Shown here: positions 8,458-15,933 of the stretch, one piece after another
Position numbering within the stretch: the stretch's first letter is position 1
Layout of the letters: each line of letters starts with the position of its first letter
Origin: an uncultured Lachnospiraceae bacterium
GTDB taxonomy: Bacteria; Bacillota; Clostridia; Lachnospirales; Lachnospiraceae
Direction of reading: 5' to 3'
DNA: 43,743 nucleotides
NCBI GenBank assembly: GCA_947175035.1
Contig: CAMWLG010000026.1
Span: 1 to 43,743 of the forward strand
The notes under the pieces: generated by a model
Database searches by the model: none
Told to the model about the DNA's origin: nothing
The model's input: the letters and a program-made list of their open reading frames with translations, nothing else
Translations under genes and position numbers: made by a program

Positions 8458-8676
8458 ATGTCAAAAAGTGATGTAATTGAAATCGAGGGAACCGTTACAG
8501 AGAAGCTGCCCAACACCATGTTTCGCGTGGAGTTGGAGAATGGACACAAGGTATTGGCAACCATCAGCGGGAAACTGCGCCAGAATTTTATCCGGATTTT
8601 GCCCGGTGACAAGGTGACATTGGAGCTGTCTCCCTATGATTTGAGCAAAGGACGTATCATTTGGAGAGATAAATAA
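8458..8676 (+). CDS. infA: Translation initiation factor IF-1
   Basis: The 72-residue S1/OB-fold factor that occupies the A site of the 30S subunit during initiation. The sequence [70 protein letters not shown] matches the family from end to end. GTTGGAGG lies upstream. The following gene starts three bases after its stop, so that membrane protein is probably coupled to infA. Confidence 0.98.
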   Translation: MSKSDVIEIEGTVTEKLPNTMFRVELENGHKVLATISGKLRQNFIRILPGDKVTLELSPYDLSKGRIIWRDK

Positions 8677-8679
8677 AAT

Positions 8680-9990
8680 ATGAAAGAACATCTGACAAGA
8701 CACCTGAAATACATGGTGGTGCTGCTTGCCGGAAGCGCTTTGGCGGGAACCTTGCTTTTGACGCTTGTTTTCTGCCTTCCCACGGGAATGATAAAAGAGC
8801 ATGTGGCGGAATCTGTGGATCGTGTGCTTCGGAGAGAGGAGAGTTATCCACAAAACGCGTTCTTGCGGCATATATGGCGGGATAAGGAGAGCTATACGGA
8901 CGCCATAATGGTTCAATACGCTTTTGAAAAGGTGGAAGGCAAAAATGCCTTTGAACATGCCATGTGGGCCTACCATTATGATTTGGAGGAGGAGATATGG
9001 GCGGCGGAGGACTCCCTTCGCGCGGTACTGGCGGGGAAGGAACCCTCACAGATGCACTTGCGCGAGTACTCACGCTATTGGCATGGATATCTTCTGTATT
9101 TAAAGCCCTTGCTGCTTATTTTCTCCTGGGAACAGTTGGTTTGGCTGGGGGTGGGCTTACAGCTTGCGTTGATGGCGGCTGTGGCTGTGGTTTCTGTCCG
9201 CAGGAAATGCCCGGGAGTGATCGTGGCTATGGCGGCAGGACTTTTGTTTATGAAGCCGGAATTGATGGTGGTATCCCTGACCATGTCCGTGTGTAGTGTG
9301 ATCACCCTTGTGGCGGTATTGATCTTGCTGTTAAAGGGGGACTGGCTGCGGGAGAGACAATATTATCCCGAATTTTTCTTGTGTATTGGTATTCTGACGG
9401 CATATTTTGACTTCCTCACATATCCGATAGTCACCTTGGGATTTCCGCTTTGTGTGTACTTTTTGATGACAGAGTCGGAGAAAATTTCCGAGATCACCCA
9501 ACGAATTGTGGGCTACAGTTTTTGCTGGGGAGTGGGTTATGCAGGTATGTGGGCCTCCAAATGGGTGATTGCGGACATAACGCTTCACACCGGCACCATC
9601 AGGGACGCGGTTTGGAACGTGATTGGCAGGACGGAGGCGATTGGTGGCAGACCTAGAATGAACGGCGGACTATATGTGATCTCCCTAAATTTTCAGGAAT
9701 ATGGATCAACGGTGTATGCAGTTCTCGCGGCTGTGCTTGGAATTGTCACAGTGGGGATGCTGCTGTGGGCATTGTGCAGAAAGCTTCCTATTAAGACATT
9801 GGCGGTGCGGATTGTACCGTTTCTGGTCATTGGCGTGATTCCGTTTGCATGGATTGTGGTTGTGCAGCATCACTCGGCATTGCATGCACGATTTACTTTC
9901 CGAATTCTGGGGGTGACTGCCATGGCGCTGGGCTGTGTATGCGTTCAAGTAATAAGATTTTTTCTTACAGTTCAGCCCTCACATTCATAA
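8680..9990 (+). CDS. Unknown polytopic membrane protein
   Basis: A 436-residue protein with an N-terminal membrane segment (about 12-33), a roughly 110-residue hydrophilic, charged extracytoplasmic region and then about eight more hydrophobic segments. The one-long-loop-then-bundle arrangement resembles GT-C-type membrane proteins, but I see no diagnostic catalytic motif and do not recognise the family. It starts three bases after infA with only a weak GGAGAG site, so translational coupling is likely. Its presence between infA and rpmJ, normally direct neighbours, is unusual; the next gene has its own promoter. Confidence 0.8.
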   Translation: MKEHLTRHLKYMVVLLAGSALAGTLLLTLVFCLPTGMIKEHVAESVDRVLRREESYPQNAFLRHIWRDKESYTDAIMVQYAFEKVEGKNAFEHAMWAYHYDLEEEIWAAEDSLRAVLAGKEPSQMHLREYSRYWHGYLLYLKPLLLIFSWEQLVWLGVGLQLALMAAVAVVSVRRKCPGVIVAMAAGLLFMKPELMVVSLTMSVCSVITLVAVLILLLKGDWLRERQYYPEFFLCIGILTAYFDFLTYPIVTLGFPLCVYFLMTESEKISEITQRIVGYSFCWGVGYAGMWASKWVIADITLHTGTIRDAVWNVIGRTEAIGGRPRMNGGLYVISLNFQEYGSTVYAVLAAVLGIVTVGMLLWALCRKLPIKTLAVRIVPFLVIGVIPFAWIVVVQHHSALHARFTFRILGVTAMALGCVCVQVIRFFLTVQPSHS

Positions 9991-10080
9991 AAGCGAATGC
10001 TTCGCATTCGTCGCCGCTATGCGGCTCACCTTTTATTTCATATGAGGGCGCTCCGCTCATAAAATATTAAAAATATCTGA
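9991..10080 (+). other. Clustered hairpins downstream of the membrane protein
   Basis: Three stems in 90 bases: GCGAATGC/GCATTCG with loop TTC, GCCGC/GCGGC with loop TAT, and ATGAG/CTCAT-type arms around GGGCGCTCC. The first two sit inside an outer ATAAAAG/CTTTTAT pairing, so the segment could fold as a three-way junction. No T-run follows the strong stems; it may still impede transcription into the rpmJ promoter region. Confidence 0.55.
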
Positions 10081-10089
10081 CAAAAGATA

Positions 10090-10118
10090 TTGCAAATAGG
10101 AAAAGCCCGTGATATAAT
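10090..10118 (+). promoter_or_regulatory. Sigma-A promoter upstream of rpmJ
   Basis: TTGCAA (10090-10095), a 17-base spacer and a perfect TATAAT (10113-10118), about 34 bases before the rpmJ GTG. It provides independent transcription of rpmJ-rpsM-rpsK-rpsD-rpoA-rplQ. Confidence 0.85.
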
Positions 10119-10151
10119 ATAAAACGGTCTTTTTTGAAAGGAGGGTTTAAC

Positions 10152-10265
10152 GTGAAGGTTAGATCATCAGTAAAACCGATTTGCGAAAAGTGCAAAATCA
10201 TCAAGAGAAAAGGACGCATCAGAGTAATCTGTGAGAATCCGAAACACAAGCAGAGACAGGGATAA
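10152..10265 (+). CDS. rpmJ: 50S ribosomal protein L36
   Basis: A 37-residue zinc-ribbon ribosomal protein. Translation gives [20 protein letters not shown] followed by [17 protein letters not shown], with the C-C-C-H zinc ligands (Cys11, Cys14, Cys27, His32) intact. The start is GTG, supported by AAAGGAGGG about seven bases upstream and by the invariant N-terminal sequence. It is followed by a 444-base gap before rpsM, where other Firmicutes have a short spacer. Confidence 0.96.
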   Translation: MKVRSSVKPICEKCKIIKRKGRIRVICENPKHKQRQG

Positions 10266-10438
10266 TCACCGCTTAAATGGCTTCTATGGGAGCACGAATT
10301 GAGTACAATTCGGTTTAAGTAAGTGAGTTCTTGTCCTGTTGTTATGAGCGGCTGAATCGAATACTTCTATATTATGAAGGATTTGATTTTCATATACAAT
10401 GCGGATAGAGCTTACGGGAGATTACTTGTTGATACCAT

Positions 10439-10496
10439 GACAAAGAGATTTCCTAAGACAGCAAAGTACGCTGTCTAAGTAAATCTAAGCTTTGTC
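10439..10496 (+). repeat. 58-nt hairpin element, copy C
   Basis: The same architecture and length as the copies between rpsH and rplF: GACAAAG/CTTTGTC, a 3' bulge AAG, AGATTTCCT/AGTAAATCT (one mismatch), an internal loop AA/TA, a perfect GACAGC/GCTGTC and loop AAAGTAC. The arms differ from A and B at most positions while pairing is kept. Located about 210 bases before rpsM. Confidence 0.85.
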
Positions 10497-10497
10497 A

Positions 10498-10522
10498 GAC
10501 AAAATGCATACTGCATTTTGTC
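10498..10522 (+). other. Simple hairpin following element C
   Basis: A perfect 11-bp stem GACAAAATGCA/TGCATTTTGTC with loop TAC, one base after element C. Its left arm GACAAA could instead pair with the right arm CTTTGTC of element C, and its right arm TTTTGTC with the left arm GACAAAG of element C, so alternative folds exclude each other. Confidence 0.7.
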
Positions 10523-10709
10523 AGGCAGAGTCGGAGGGAAAACTTGTATGGCATGGAAAGATCGGATGTGTGTCCGGTTGGGTGAGAGCCCCAATCAATT
10601 AGTAACTGAATAGCAGCGCGTAAAAAACAGACCAAGACGCGCAAGCACCCACAAGGGTGTATCAACATAATCAGGAGCAAGGTTATGTTAGGGAATGGAG
10701 GAAACGTAA

Positions 10710-11081
10710 ATGGCTCGTATCGCAGGTGTTGACTTACCTAGAGAAAAACGTATTGAAATCGGATTGACCTATGTCTATGGCATCGGAAGACCTACCGCCA
10801 ACAAGCTTCTTGCTGAGGCTGGTGTAAATCCTGATACCAGAGTTAGGGATATCACGGATGAAGAGGTGAAGAAGATCACCGAGGCAATTGAAAAACTGAA
10901 TGTAATGGTGGAAGGTGATCTGAGAAGAGAGATCGCCCTGAACATCAAGAGACTTCAGGAGATTGGATGCTATCGCGGCATTCGCCATCGTAAGGGGCTG
11001 CCCGTTCGCGGTCAGAATACCAAGAACAATGCGAGAACCCGCAAGGGGCCTAAGCGCACCGTGGCAAACAAGAAGAAGTAA
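10710..11081 (+). CDS. rpsM: 30S ribosomal protein S13
   Basis: A 123-residue protein of the 30S head that contacts 16S rRNA, the P-site tRNA and the B1 intersubunit bridges. It has the full family signature: [27 protein letters not shown], the helix-hairpin-helix part, [14 protein letters not shown] [29 protein letters not shown], and [23 protein letters not shown] lies nine bases before the ATG. A second copy of its last codons follows downstream (11105-11131). Confidence 0.97.
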   Translation: MARIAGVDLPREKRIEIGLTYVYGIGRPTANKLLAEAGVNPDTRVRDITDEEVKKITEAIEKLNVMVEGDLRREIALNIKRLQEIGCYRGIRHRKGLPVRGQNTKNNARTRKGPKRTVANKKK

Positions 11082-11104
11082 GCATGGGCGTGACGGAGCG
11101 CTCG

Positions 11105-11131
11105 CGCACCGTAGCAAACAAGAAGAAGTAA
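11105..11131 (+). repeat. Duplicated rpsM 3' end
   Basis: These 27 bases repeat the final eight codons and stop of rpsM (11055-11081) with a single G/A difference, exactly 50 bases downstream. In frame they encode RTVANKKK and a stop, but no start or other rpsM sequence precedes them. It looks like a scar of recombination or replication slippage that left a second rpsM tail between rpsM and rpsK. Confidence 0.9.
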
Positions 11132-11187
11132 TCATCAGTAAACGTAACAAATTAATTTATCACAACAAGAAAGTAGGTTAGTTTAAA

Positions 11188-11589
11188 ATGGCAAAGAAAG
11201 TTGCAACAGGCAAGAAAGTAACTAAGAAACGTGTCAAGAAAAACGTTGAACGCGGACAGGCACATATTCAGTCTTCATTTAACAATACCATTGTTACATT
11301 GACTGACACTGAGGGTAATGCTCTCAGCTGGGCAAGTGCCGGTGGTCTGGGCTTTAGAGGTTCAAGGAAATCTACTCCTTATGCTGCACAGATGGCAGCT
11401 GAGACTGCTGCAAAGGCAGCGTTGGTTCACGGTTTGAAGACCGTTGACGTATTTGTCAAGGGTCCCGGTTCAGGTCGTGAGGCGGCAATCAGAGCGCTCT
11501 CTGCTTGTGGTCTTGAGGTAGTAAGTATCCGTGACGTAACCCCGGTTCCTCACAATGGATGCCGCCCTCCCAAGCGTCGTAGAGTCTAA
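11188..11589 (+). CDS. rpsK: 30S ribosomal protein S11
   Basis: A 133-residue platform protein of the small subunit. It shows [46 protein letters not shown] and the C-terminal [13 protein letters not shown], all diagnostic. The ribosome site is poor (TAGG, ten bases upstream). It follows rpsM in the standard order after the duplicated rpsM tail. Confidence 0.97.
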   Translation: MAKKVATGKKVTKKRVKKNVERGQAHIQSSFNNTIVTLTDTEGNALSWASAGGLGFRGSRKSTPYAAQMAAETAAKAALVHGLKTVDVFVKGPGSGREAAIRALSACGLEVVSIRDVTPVPHNGCRPPKRRRV

Positions 11590-11665
11590 TATGTGAATAG
11601 TATAAGAGGTTGGAAGAAGGCGCCGGGATAGGCGTTGTAAACAGACAAGAAAGGAAAATAAAAAA

Positions 11666-12259
11666 ATGGCAGTAAATCGCGTACCGGTATTAAAGAGATG
11701 TAGAGCACTTGGTCTTGAGCCCTCCTATTTGGGCTATGACAAGAAGTCCAAAAGAACTTCCGCAAGGGCAGGAAAGAAAGTAAGTGAGTATGGTCTCCAG
11801 CTTCGCGAGAAGCAGAAGGCAAAGTTTATCTACGGCGTTCTGGAGAAGCCTTTTAGAAACTATTACAAAAAGGCTGATAGAATGAAGGGCATGACTGGTG
11901 AAAATCTGATGATCCTGTTGGAATCCAGACTGGACAGTGTTGTCTTCAGAATGGGATTTGCAAGAACCAGAAGAGAGGCAAGACAGATTGTCGGCCACAA
12001 GCATGTACTTGTAAATGGCAAACAGGTGAATATTCCTTCCTACCTGGTGAAAGCCGGTGATGTAATCGAGATCAGAGAGAAGTCCAAGTCTATGCAGAGA
12101 TATAAGGATATTCTTGAGGTGACCGGTGGAAGATTGGTACCTGAATGGATGGATGTCGATATTGAGAATTTCAAGGGAAGCATTAAGAACCTTCCCACCA
12201 GGGAGATGATTGATGTTCCTGTGAACGAGATGCTTATTGTCGAGTTGTACTCCAAGTAA
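11666..12259 (+). CDS. rpsD: 30S ribosomal protein S4
   Basis: A 197-residue primary 16S rRNA-binding protein that helps nucleate 30S assembly. The N-terminus [30 protein letters not shown] is the zinc-less form. The S4 RNA-binding domain reads [58 protein letters not shown] precedes the ATG. Its place between rpsK and rpoA is the usual arrangement. Confidence 0.97.
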   Translation: MAVNRVPVLKRCRALGLEPSYLGYDKKSKRTSARAGKKVSEYGLQLREKQKAKFIYGVLEKPFRNYYKKADRMKGMTGENLMILLESRLDSVVFRMGFARTRREARQIVGHKHVLVNGKQVNIPSYLVKAGDVIEIREKSKSMQRYKDILEVTGGRLVPEWMDVDIENFKGSIKNLPTREMIDVPVNEMLIVELYSK

Positions 12260-12301
12260 TAAGTATAGTCTTTCCACATACCATAAAGGAGGGTATTTGC
12301 A

Positions 12302-13261
12302 GTGTTTGATTTTGAGAGACCAAATATTGAGGTTGTTGAGATTTCAGAAGACAAAAAGTACGGCAAATTCGTAGTTGAGCCCTTGGAGAGAGGTTACGGT
12401 ATCACACTGGGCAACTCACTGAGAAGAATTATGCTGTCCTCTTTGCCCGGTGCTGCTGTTAGTCAGGTCAAGATAGAGGGCGTGCTGCATGAGTTTAGTT
12501 CTATCCCCGGTGTCAAGGAGGATGTGACTGAGATCATCATGAATATCAAGAGTCTTGCGATCAAGAACACCAGCGAGACCAATGAGGTCAAGACCGCGTA
12601 CATCGAGTACGAGGGCGAGGGTGTGATTCATGCCTCCGATATTCAGTGCGATCAGGATATTGAGATTCTCAATCCCGATTTGGTGATTGCAACTTTGAGC
12701 GGCAAGGATACCAAGCTCTATATGGAGCTGACCATCACGAGAGGCCGCGGCTATGTGAGCGCTGACAAGAACAAACACGATGATTTACCTATCGGCGTCA
12801 TTGCGATTGACTCTATCTACACCCCTGTGGAGCGTGTGAATGTGACAGTTGAAAATACCCGTGTAGGCCAGATCACAGACTTTGACAAGTTGACTTTGGA
12901 TGTGTTCACCAACGGAACTTTGGTTCCTGATGAGGCTGTCAGCTTGGCCGCAAAGGTACTTAGCGAGCATTTGAGCTTGTTCATTGATCTTTCCGAGAAT
13001 GCCAGAACTGCAGAAGTGATGGTGGAGAGAGAGGATGACGAGAAGGAGAAAGTGCTTGAGATGAGCATTGACGAGCTGGAGCTTTCCGTTCGTTCCTACA
13101 ACTGCTTGAAGCGCGCAGGTATTAACACTGTGGAGGAGCTGACCAACAGGACTTCCGAGGATATGATGAAGGTTCGTAATCTGGGCCGTAAGTCCCTTGA
13201 GGAAGTGCTTGCGAAGCTGAAAGAATTGGGCTTGCAGCTCAATCCCAGCGAGGATAACTAA
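12302..13261 (+). CDS. rpoA: RNA polymerase subunit alpha
   Basis: A 319-residue alpha subunit that dimerises to start core polymerase assembly and contacts UP elements and activators. The N-terminal domain has [29 protein letters not shown]; the C-terminal domain has [27 protein letters not shown] and [16 protein letters not shown]. The start is GTG, supported by AAAGGAGG nine bases upstream and by the conserved first residues [11 protein letters not shown] 156-base spacer separates it from rplQ. Confidence 0.98.
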   Translation: MFDFERPNIEVVEISEDKKYGKFVVEPLERGYGITLGNSLRRIMLSSLPGAAVSQVKIEGVLHEFSSIPGVKEDVTEIIMNIKSLAIKNTSETNEVKTAYIEYEGEGVIHASDIQCDQDIEILNPDLVIATLSGKDTKLYMELTITRGRGYVSADKNKHDDLPIGVIAIDSIYTPVERVNVTVENTRVGQITDFDKLTLDVFTNGTLVPDEAVSLAAKVLSEHLSLFIDLSENARTAEVMVEREDDEKEKVLEMSIDELELSVRSYNCLKRAGINTVEELTNRTSEDMMKVRNLGRKSLEEVLAKLKELGLQLNPSEDN

Positions 13262-13417
13262 TACAAAGATGTTCCCTGCATGGTAAAGCCAAAGTGTGCG
13301 TGTGGGGTTATCTTCTAAATGGAACAGTAGACGGCGTTAAAAGACGCCCCCAACATTCGGTGAGTAAGTCCAAGGAGCGTGGCCGGATGTCCCATGAATG
13401 GAGAAAGGAAATATATC

Positions 13418-14023
13418 ATGGCAAAGTACAGAAAATTAGGCAGAACCTCTTCACAGAGAAAGGCACTGCTCAGAAACCAGGTAACAGCATTGATTTATCG
13501 TGGCAGGATCGTTACTACCGAGGCTAGAGCCAAGGAAGTAAGAAAGATTGCCGAGGGTCTGATTGCTTTGGCTGTCAAGGAGAAGGACAATTACGAGACA
13601 GTTAAGGTGATGGCGAAGGTTCCCCGCAAGGACAAGGATGGCAAGCGTGTAAAGCAGATCGTTGACAAGAATACCAAGGCTGTTCTCTCTGAGACTCACC
13701 GCGACGCAGAAGGCAAGATTATCCGTATGGATAACGGTGTGACTGTGACGGTGTTCGACGAGGTGGAGAAGGAGATTAAGAAGGATCTTCCCTCCAGACT
13801 GCATGCAAGACATCAGATGCTGAAGGTGCTGAACCCTGTGGTGGATGTTCCTGAGGCAGCGGCTGGAAAAAAGAGAGAGACCAAGAAGGTTGACTTGGTT
13901 GCGAAGCTGTTTGACGAATATGGCCCCAAGTACGCAGACCGTAAGGGTGGCTACACCAGAATCATCAAGGTTGGCCAGCGTAAGGGTGATGCAGCGATGG
14001 AAGTTGTTTTGGAGTTAGTATAA
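13418..14023 (+). CDS. rplQ: 50S ribosomal protein L17, long form
   Basis: L17 lines the polypeptide exit tunnel rim. The N-terminal [26 protein letters not shown] and C-terminal [41 protein letters not shown] are canonical. Between them, at about residues 66-145, lies a lysine-rich extra segment of some 75 residues, making 201 residues against about 115-130 in most bacteria. The ATG at 13418 (site GAGAAAGGAA) is chosen over an in-frame ATG at 13379, which would add 13 unrelated residues. The gene ends the operon. Confidence 0.96.
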   Translation: MAKYRKLGRTSSQRKALLRNQVTALIYRGRIVTTEARAKEVRKIAEGLIALAVKEKDNYETVKVMAKVPRKDKDGKRVKQIVDKNTKAVLSETHRDAEGKIIRMDNGVTVTVFDEVEKEIKKDLPSRLHARHQMLKVLNPVVDVPEAAAGKKRETKKVDLVAKLFDEYGPKYADRKGGYTRIIKVGQRKGDAAMEVVLELV

Positions 14024-14060
14024 ATTCCATGAAAAACAATTAAATCTCAGTATGAAAATG

Positions 14061-14093
14061 CCTCGGATGCGGTAAAGCGTCCGAGGTCTTTTT
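14061..14093 (+). terminator. Intrinsic terminator after rplQ
   Basis: A 10-bp stem CCTCGGATGC/GCGTCCGAGG (one G-T pair) with loop GGTAAA, followed by TCTTTTT. It ends the rpmJ-rplQ transcript and separates it from the convergent M15 peptidase gene. Confidence 0.9.
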
Positions 14094-14116
14094 ATGCGCA
14101 GGCTTCCCTACCCGAT

Positions 14117-15115
14117 TTATTTTGTCTTCTGGAAATGCTGGTAATCTTTCATAGAATTCCAATTCCCGCCCCAGGTAAAGCCATGTTGGATGAACAGCTT
14201 ATAACATAAATCATCCTCGTCAATCTTGTAAGGAAAATCTGCCTTTCTGTTGGCATACTCCTCCGATCCGGCAGGGGAGATCCTTGTGTTGCCGTTCTCG
14301 TAGGTGACATAGGGATTGTAAAACGGATTGATGTCCAGCGCCAATCCCAGCGCATGCTTTGAGAGACTAGTTGTCCCCTCCACCACGCGGTAATTGAAGC
14401 AGGACGTGTTGTTATCCTCCATGGAGGCGGTGTCATCCCCGTCATATTCGTCAATCAGATGAACCTTTTCCAATTGATACTCGTTATAATACAGTTCATA
14501 GAAAATATCCAGCAAATCCGCGGCAATCGCCTTGTTGCAGATGAGTTCCCCCTCTGTGGATTCCCCATTAAAATCATAATGCAAAATATGTACATAGCGC
14601 AAATCCGAGTAGCTTACCGCCAATTCCTGCGAAGCGTCCCCGTCAGAGGCCGGATAAGAGATCCCCGTGATATAGCGCTGCAGGTTTTCGGACAAGGGCT
14701 CACAGTAAAAATCCTCTGCGGCAATTCCGGAGGCAGGCATGTATGTGATTCTCTCCGCAAGCTGTGCCTGACCGTCAATGCCTCCGTTCAGAAGGGCTCC
14801 CGTCAGCGTGGTGATAGGGCCGTCCGGTTCGCCAATATCCCCCATGCTGACGTCCCCGGCACTGATATCCCCGGCACTGACGTCTTCGACATTGATATTT
14901 CCCGCCGTGACATCGCCGTTGCCTGTCTCGGCGTCCCCACCACTGACATTTGTGGGCTGTTGGGAGTTATTTGATTGGTCGGTGTGCAGCTTGGCATATT
15001 CCTCCAGAGTCATGGAATTTTTCTTATGAACAAAAGTGGCTCCGCTCACAAATAATATCAGGATCAACAGGATACCGATTGTCTTTAACAGTCTGTTTCG
15101 GTCAATTAAATTCAT
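14117..15115 (-). CDS. Membrane-anchored M15 (VanY/CwlK-like) peptidase
   Basis: A 332-residue protein predicted to act on peptidoglycan peptides outside the membrane. Residues 9-29 form one hydrophobic anchor. Residues about 57-98 are a low-complexity linker with repeats of the type SAGDIS/SAGDVS/TAGNIN. The C-terminal domain carries the M15 zinc motifs: His254 and Asp261 in SKHALGLALDIN, and His327 in KDYQHFQ; the TWGGNW stretch is also typical. The ATG follows GGGGGTAAC. It faces rplQ and shares its terminator. D,D-carboxypeptidase and L-Ala-D-Glu endopeptidase activities cannot be told apart by eye. Confidence 0.88.
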   Translation of the reverse strand: MNLIDRNRLLKTIGILLILILFVSGATFVHKKNSMTLEEYAKLHTDQSNNSQQPTNVSGGDAETGNGDVTAGNINVEDVSAGDISAGDVSMGDIGEPDGPITTLTGALLNGGIDGQAQLAERITYMPASGIAAEDFYCEPLSENLQRYITGISYPASDGDASQELAVSYSDLRYVHILHYDFNGESTEGELICNKAIAADLLDIFYELYYNEYQLEKVHLIDEYDGDDTASMEDNNTSCFNYRVVEGTTSLSKHALGLALDINPFYNPYVTYENGNTRISPAGSEEYANRKADFPYKIDEDDLCYKLFIQHGFTWGGNWNSMKDYQHFQKTK

Positions 15116-15153
15116 GTGTTACCCCCATGCGGTCTATGTTTTGTATCTATGGT

Positions 15154-15182
15154 ATTATAGCATTTATCATGGGGGGAATCAA
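15154..15182 (-). promoter_or_regulatory. Promoter of the M15 peptidase gene
   Basis: On the minus strand TTGATT (15182-15177), a 17-base spacer and a perfect TATAAT (15159-15154), about 40 bases upstream of the ATG at 15115. Confidence 0.75.
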
Positions 15183-15239
15183 TGCCGGGGTTGCAGTAAC
15201 AGTTCAGTCTTTAATGGCAGTTATTTAGGCGTAAGTGAC

Positions 15240-15379
15240 GGCTGTCATAGGTATATATTCTAGCCGCGACACGCTTTTGCTCCGTGAAACACGTAGCGGA
15301 CACATAGCGCACCAAAGTACGGTGCGCAAGTGCCGACGTGTTTCAAGGGTCGCTTGTAGAATATATACCTATGGCAGCC
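15240..15379. repeat. 140-nt nested palindrome with AAAGTAC loop
   Basis: The outer arms are 23 bp (15240-15262/15357-15379) with one mismatch. Inside are GCGAC/GTCGC (15266-15270/15349-15353), a perfect 10-bp TGAAACACGT/ACGTGTTTCA (15285-15294/15336-15345), CGG(A)CAC/GTGCCG, and a perfect 7-bp GCGCACC/GGTGCGC (15307-15313/15321-15327) capped by AAAGTAC. It lies between the divergent M15 and blaI-like genes, outside both promoters. The loop matches that of the 58-nt elements. It is not coding. A structured RNA or a small non-autonomous mobile element are the main options. Confidence 0.85.
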
Positions 15380-15453
15380 TGTTCCAGTATGCCTAGTTCA
15401 CTGTCATTGAAGACTGGACTGTTACTATAAAGTATGGAAAAATATAATTCTCC

Positions 15454-15507
15454 TTGACAAAACAGACCACATGCTGTAGTCTGTAGATGAGACCACAATG
15501 TATGGTC
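15454..15507 (+). promoter_or_regulatory. blaI-like promoter with two palindromic operators
   Basis: TTGACA (15454-15459), a 17-base spacer and TAGTCT (15477-15482). Two inverted repeats overlap or follow it: ACAGAC...GTCTGT (15462-15484), spanning the spacer and -10, and GACCACAATGTATGGTC (15491-15507), near the start of transcription. The layout fits autorepression by the BlaI-type protein encoded next. Confidence 0.75.
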
Positions 15508-15568
15508 TGTTGCGGATATGAGGAAAGTGTTTGTGCTGATGTATCTGAGCAGTAGGGAGGAGGCAGTT

Positions 15569-15931
15569 ATGCAAGAAATACAATTAGGTGTGATAGAGGC
15601 GCGGTATGCGGATATGATTTGGGAGCGGGAGCCCGTGACTTCGTCGGAGCTGGTGAAGCTCACGGCGGTGGAGTTCAACTGGAAACGCACCACCGCCCAC
15701 AATGTGCTGAGACGGTTATGTGATAAGGGGTTATTCCGAAATGATAACGGCATGGTGACCGCGGTCATCTCCAGGGAAGAATTCTATTCCCTGCAAAGCA
15801 GAAAGTATGTGGAGGACAGCTTTGAGGGCTCGCTTCCTGCGTTTATCGCGGCGTTTACCAAGGGAAAGTCCCTGACGGAAGAGGAAGCGGAGGAGATCTA
15901 CCAGTTGATTGACAAGGCGAAGGGGGTGTGA
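15569..15931 (+). CDS. BlaI/MecI-family transcriptional repressor
   Basis: A 120-residue winged-helix repressor. MQEIQLGVIEARYADMIWEREPVTSSELVKLTAVEFNWKRTTAHNVLRRLCDKGLFRND is the DNA-binding domain; the C-terminal helices (KSLTEEEAEEIYQLID) resemble the BlaI dimerisation tail. The ATG at 15569, with GGGAGGAGG just upstream, is chosen over an ATG at 15518 that lacks a ribosome site. It is stop-adjacent to the M56 sensor gene, the standard BlaI-BlaR1 pairing. No beta-lactamase gene is nearby, so the target may be the pair itself or distant genes. Confidence 0.9.
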   Translation: MQEIQLGVIEARYADMIWEREPVTSSELVKLTAVEFNWKRTTAHNVLRRLCDKGLFRNDNGMVTAVISREEFYSLQSRKYVEDSFEGSLPAFIAAFTKGKSLTEEEAEEIYQLIDKAKGV

Positions 15932-15933
15932 GG

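Larger units (their letters stand above)
10266..10709 (+). other. Structured intergenic leader before rpsM
   Basis: No open reading frame with a ribosome site is convincing here. The stretch holds a CGAATTG/CAATTCG hairpin (10295-10312) within a CTTAAA/TTTAAG outer pairing, the 58-nt element C (10439-10496), a simple hairpin (10498-10522), and a G-rich stretch around 10560-10600 able to form further short stems. I find no clear sigma-A promoter in it, so it is most likely transcribed from the rpmJ promoter as an internal leader of rpsM. Confidence 0.6.
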
